This document shows positions 7,601-8,791 of a stretch of DNA of 8,791 nt, piece after piece. The notes under the pieces were generated by a model. That model saw only the letters and a list, made by a program, of their open reading frames with translations. It ran no database searches and had not been told where the DNA came from. Position 1 is the first letter of the stretch, and each line of letters starts with the position of its first letter. Source of the stretch: Actinomycetota bacterium (lineage in GTDB: Bacteria > Actinomycetota > Actinomycetes > Streptosporangiales > Streptosporangiaceae); contig PLIQ01000443.1 in the NCBI GenBank assembly GCA_003140115.1, positions 16,407 through 25,197 on the forward strand. Reading direction: 5' to 3'. Made by a program: the position numbers and the translations under genes.

Positions 7601-7994
7601 GGTCGAGGTCCAGGGCTTCGCCTCGCCCGTCTGGGTGAACGCCGCGGGCGCCTCGGTCGGCACCGCCTCGGCGCTGGCCGTCCAGTCCGACCAAACCATC
7701 ACCGTGGCCCTGCCCGAGGCGCAGTTCGGCACGCCCGGCTCCGGCTGGGGCTTCAGCGTCGTGCTGACCGGCCAGGACGGCTTCAGCCCGGATCTGGCGC
7801 GCGCCTTCACCGCCACCCCCGGGGCGTACACGTTCGGGGTGTGCGCGCCGGGCGGGACCGCGCCCATCTGCTCGGTCGACCCGACGACGGTGCCCAAGGC
7901 CATGGACGTCATCACGCCGCCGGGCGTATCGCAGGCCACCGAGCTCAACCCCATCCCCGGCCCGGTCGTCATCCAGCCCGTGACTGTTCCATAG
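4605..7994 (+). CDS. Secreted GH15 glucodextranase/glucoamylase-type enzyme
   Basis: A 1129-residue exo-acting alpha-glucan hydrolase of the bacterial glucodextranase type, releasing glucose from chain ends. It has a Sec signal peptide (MVRRHR, hydrophobic core 8-25, AQA site at 27-29). The domains are glucodextranase N (about 50-310), GH15 catalytic (alpha/alpha)6 barrel (about 335-780), Ig-like domain B (about 799-890, VTITSPTSTSTL to NVLTVSATA) and C-terminal domain C (about 895-1129, DAAGDGVGNDTGPGTYQYP onward). Predicted catalytic acid is Glu507 in RWEEQTGYS and base Glu691 in WPVLSGER; ARDLYE (405-410) is the substrate-pocket motif. Six cysteines (63, 130, 659, 667, 1080, 1089) could form three disulfides, fitting an extracellular protein. 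There is no LPxTG or transmembrane anchor. ATG 4605 is preferred: GGGAG (4592-4596) lies 8 bases upstream and gives a compact signal peptide. ATG 4590 and GTG 4545 are in-frame alternatives. Dextran versus starch specificity cannot be decided. Confidence 0.93.
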   Translation: MVRRHRFTALLAGATLVVTGLLVAGPAQAGTTAAAQANAVAQAGPAPGAPGAASYFDLARKDCVGTAADRGSKVWYTVADGVLSDVYEPTIDNTDVSTLQYVVTDGATFTDLQTRDMTYTVAADRSGMACTVTSTDAAHGFRLVTTYITDPARDTVLMHTTLQRLPGSSTNLSGLHLYARLDAHVNGNGGGGTENAGANSGVVDTSTGSPIPVIFSTNTVTDAVNRDYAVPTYMALAASAPITTASVGYEGTTSDGLTQLDASHALTAYDQAPDGHIVATEEVTPDHSGQVTLALGFGRNQAQAISTADSSLNRPFGQVEQQYQGGWAVYDAGLRPPPGRIQGLSADQVRDHYYLSANVLKASEDKTYPGAIVASLASPWGQSVPAGVTDNGEPSYFGSYREVFARDLYEAFTGLLADGDIQTAQAATLFLFDRQQLANGSMPRNSLLNGEAAPDTGGLQLDETSYPILMALLSGLGGDTSLYENHIRPAADFLVANGPSDGVERWEEQTGYSPSTIAAEIAGLTAASAIAAQHGDTARAHLYQATADDFQRMIKSWTVTTTGPDGSRYFIRVSKTGDPNAAISYSLGNGGPTVDQRSVIDGGFQELTRLGELPISDPDIQASLGVLDKQISVVTPSGTGYYRYGTSAADGSADGYGDCYQPSQTSCTTPGAPWPPTDTGTGHLWPVLSGERAESDLADGQSANASSLLQAMFNFSSGVGLVPEQAWEDPDLAASPYGSDPTTASIGFTDGKAAGSASPLSWAQAQELRLIVSLGSGRNVDTPAVTTARYVTNGPPAALPVTITSPTSTSTLAASSTTVTGTTTPGAQVSVASDDTTTGAPASVTSTTAAADGSFSATVPVSFGSNVLTVSATAAGGRSTGYAQVTATNEGAGTTILDVPDAAGDGVGNDTGPGTYQYPTNSAFVAGSFDITRFQVLSDGTYAYLRVTLRTLVPTFGALDGAQLLDVYVHVPGAAATSTQAAFTTRNYTIAPSGAWSQRVEVQGFASPVWVNAAGASVGTASALAVQSDQTITVALPEAQFGTPGSGWGFSVVLTGQDGFSPDLARAFTATPGAYTFGVCAPGGTAPICSVDPTTVPKAMDVITPPGVSQATELNPIPGPVVIQPVTVP

Positions 7995-8016
7995 CTGCTG
8001 GTTATCGCGGTAGATA
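7987..8016 (+). promoter_or_regulatory. Possible promoter of SnoaL-like gene
   Basis: TAGATA (8011-8016) is a fair -10 candidate, with TTCCAT (7987-7992) 18 bp upstream as a poor -35. Transcription would begin near 8023, just before the start-codon hairpin. Read-through from the GH15 gene across the 60-bp gap is equally possible. Confidence 0.22.
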
Positions 8017-8033
8017 TTGGACACCAGGCGCAC

Positions 8034-8061
8034 CGGTCATCGACGATCGAAGTCATGACCG
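8034..8061 (+). promoter_or_regulatory. Hairpin enclosing the SnoaL-like start codon
   Basis: CGGTCAT (8034-8040) is perfectly complementary to ATGACCG (8055-8061), which contains the start codon. After one bulged C (8041), GAC (8042-8044) pairs with GTC (8052-8054), closing a 7-base loop GATCGAA. The stem has ten pairs in total. In mRNA this would bury the AUG and leave only a weak GAAG-like site at the loop edge. As DNA it could be an operator. Confidence 0.5.
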
Positions 8062-8498
8062 AGCACGCTGACATCATCGAGTTCGTGGACTCCATCTTCG
8101 ACACCGTTGACGCGAAGGACTGGGCCGCCGCGGAGAGGCTGTTCGACCCCACGGTGAACGTCGACTTCACCAGCCTGAGCGGGGGCGAGCCCGCCACGAT
8201 CACCAACGTCCAGCTGGTGGACGGCTGGCGGCAGGGACTGCATCCCAGGAAGAAGAGCTTCCATCTCGTCGGTCACCACCGAGTCCGTGTCGACCGCGAC
8301 ACCGCCACCGTGGCCGTCAAGGGCTACGCCTACAACGTGCTCGACGCCGACCTCGGCGGCGGCATGTGGGAGGTCTGGGGCGCATACGACATCCCCCTGC
8401 GCCGCGACGGGGCTGGCTGGAAGGCGACCGGGATAACGTTTAACGCCTGGCACCGCCGCGGCGACGACGCCGTCCGCACCCACCTGCTCTCGTCCTGA
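8055..8498 (+). CDS. SnoaL-like / NTF2-fold protein
   Basis: A 147-residue protein with the cone-shaped NTF2/SnoaL-like pattern. An N-terminal helix pair is followed by an acidic strand (IIEFVDSIFDTVDAKDWAAA, then LFDPTVNVDFTSL). A tryptophan-containing helix comes next (LVDGWRQGL), then strands SFHLVGHHRVRVDRDTATV and YAYNV, and a final strand region with GGMWEVWGAYDIPLRR and GWKATGITFNAWHRRG. His70 and His74 lie where pocket residues often occur in this fold. Members include polyketide cyclases, dehydratases, isomerases and many uncharacterised enzymes; the exact activity cannot be given. It has no signal peptide or membrane segment, so it is cytoplasmic. It lies 60 bp after the secreted GH15 gene, and I see no functional link. 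The ribosome binding site is poor and the ATG is within a hairpin, so expression may be low or controlled. Confidence 0.85.
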   Translation: MTEHADIIEFVDSIFDTVDAKDWAAAERLFDPTVNVDFTSLSGGEPATITNVQLVDGWRQGLHPRKKSFHLVGHHRVRVDRDTATVAVKGYAYNVLDADLGGGMWEVWGAYDIPLRRDGAGWKATGITFNAWHRRGDDAVRTHLLSS

Positions 8499-8528
8499 CC
8501 GTCGGCCGCCAGCTTCCTGCGTCGGTGG

Positions 8529-8546
8529 CGATCGCTTCGCGGATCG
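8529..8546 (+). terminator. Hairpin downstream of SnoaL-like gene
   Basis: CGATCGC (8529-8535), loop TTC, then GC and GATCG (8539-8540, 8542-8546) with one bulged G give a seven-pair stem 30 bases after the stop codon. There is no U tract. It is a plausible intrinsic terminator but modest in strength. Confidence 0.3.
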
Positions 8547-8551
8547 ACTGG

Positions 8552-8596
8552 CTGGCCGTTCGGGCTATGCTGCCCGGCGCGAGGTCGCTCGGCCAG
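8552..8596. terminator. Nested GC-rich inverted repeats
   Basis: CTGGCCG (8552-8558) pairs with CGGCCAG (8590-8596). Enclosed is a second hairpin, CGGGC (8561-8565) with GCCCG (8572-8576), around TATGCT. With the hairpin at 8529 this makes a structured stretch after the last complete gene. It may act as a bidirectional terminator or a small structured RNA. No known RNA family is recognised. Confidence 0.35.
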
Positions 8597-8648
8597 GATG
8601 AGCGCCAATGCCACCTCCAAGACTCGCGACATGAACCCAGCCGCATGC

Positions 8649-8688
8649 TTTTGCGTATCATGCTTTGTATCTTGCGAGATATGCAAAA
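8649..8688. promoter_or_regulatory. AT-rich nested palindrome, probable promoter/operator
   Basis: TTTTGCGTATC (8649-8659) and GATATGCAAAA (8678-8688) are inverted repeats matching at 10 of 11 positions. Within the span, TATCT and AGATA around TGCG (8668-8681) form a second dyad. It is the most AT-rich stretch in the window and resembles a dimeric-repressor operator over a promoter. On the minus strand TTTGCA and CATGAT at about 18-19 bp spacing could serve as -35/-10. On the plus strand it lies just before the possible GTG 8701 start. Confidence 0.4.
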
Positions 8689-8749
8689 AAGGCGCGCCAG
8701 GTGAACGGCCCGTTATACCAGTATGAGAGCGTGCAACTGTGCCACCCGG

Positions 8750-8762
8750 CCGCTGACAGCGG
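8750..8762. repeat. Short perfect palindrome CCGCTG-A-CAGCGG
   Basis: Two 6-base arms around a single A. The one-base centre rules out an RNA hairpin, so if it has a role it is a DNA site. A chance occurrence in GC-rich DNA is quite possible. Confidence 0.3.
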
Positions 8763-8791
8763 TCGCTCCGCCCGCCCGGCGTCAAGATCCG

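Larger units (their letters stand above)
8499..8791. other. Gene-poor right end of window
   Basis: No confident gene lies in these 293 bases. On the minus strand an open frame starts at about 8632 (MSRVLEVALALILAERP) and looks coding for a short distance. A different minus frame then shows stronger G/C third positions (LAPGSIARTASQSIREAIA), which could be a frameshifted remnant. On the plus strand a frame from GTG 8701 (MNGPLYQYESVQLCHP) runs off the window and contains one TTA codon. It has AAAAGG (8687-8692) 8 bases upstream, so it may be the start of a gene. Neither matches a family I know. Confidence 0.3.

Noticed and set aside
8037..8483. 148-codon minus-strand frame opposite the SnoaL-like gene
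   Set aside because: Val/Gly/Asp-rich antisense shadow; the plus-strand protein shows a coherent NTF2-type pattern.
8600..8640. Possible tRNA on the minus strand because of a GGGTTCA string
   Set aside because: No acceptor stem, D-arm or anticodon arm can be built around it.
8691..8698. GGCGCGCC 8-bp palindrome considered as a cloning or vector junction
   Set aside because: Such palindromes occur naturally in GC-rich DNA, and nothing vector-like adjoins it.

Overview
The window is high-GC DNA with strong G/C preference at third codon positions, GGAG-type ribosome binding sites, GTG and ATG starts, a twin-arginine (Tat) signal and a DUF1707 protein. This points to a filamentous or soil-type actinomycete (Streptomyces, Catenulispora or Streptosporangium-like). 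I cannot name the genus. No rRNA, tRNA, CRISPR array, transposase or integrase was seen. The complete genes look chromosomal and intact.

Layout. (1) 89-1833, plus strand: a small Tat-signal protein followed 38 bp later by a DUF4331 protein with no signal of its own, probably one operon. (2) 1815-3725, minus strand: a cysteine-free, apparently cytoplasmic family 39 glycoside hydrolase with an N-terminal fibronectin type III-like domain. It converges on the DUF4331 gene and their coding ends overlap by 19 bp. (3) 3726-3865: a divergent intergenic region with a 7-5-7 dyad. (4) 3866-4378, plus: a DUF1707 protein with two membrane segments. (5) 4379-4604: a leader with a large imperfect hairpin and short repeats. 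(6) 4605-7994, plus: a secreted four-domain glucodextranase/glucoamylase-type enzyme (GH15). (7) 8055-8498, plus: a SnoaL/NTF2-fold protein whose start codon lies inside a hairpin. (8) 8499-8791: no confident gene, but a structured GC-rich part and an AT-rich nested palindrome that looks like a promoter/operator.

How the parts may work together. The two glycoside hydrolases suggest polysaccharide use: the GH15 enzyme would act outside the cell on alpha-glucans (dextran, isomalto-oligosaccharides or starch-type chains). The GH39 enzyme would act inside on small imported glycosides, probably beta-xylosides. They are on opposite strands about 0.9 kb apart with a separate gene between them, so a shared pathway is only an inference. 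The most interesting unit is the Tat-protein/DUF4331 pair. A signal-less, calcium-loop-containing protein is paired with a tiny Tat-targeted partner, which resembles in layout the MelC1/MelC2 chaperone-and-hitchhiker arrangement of Streptomyces. It may be an uncharacterised export pair.
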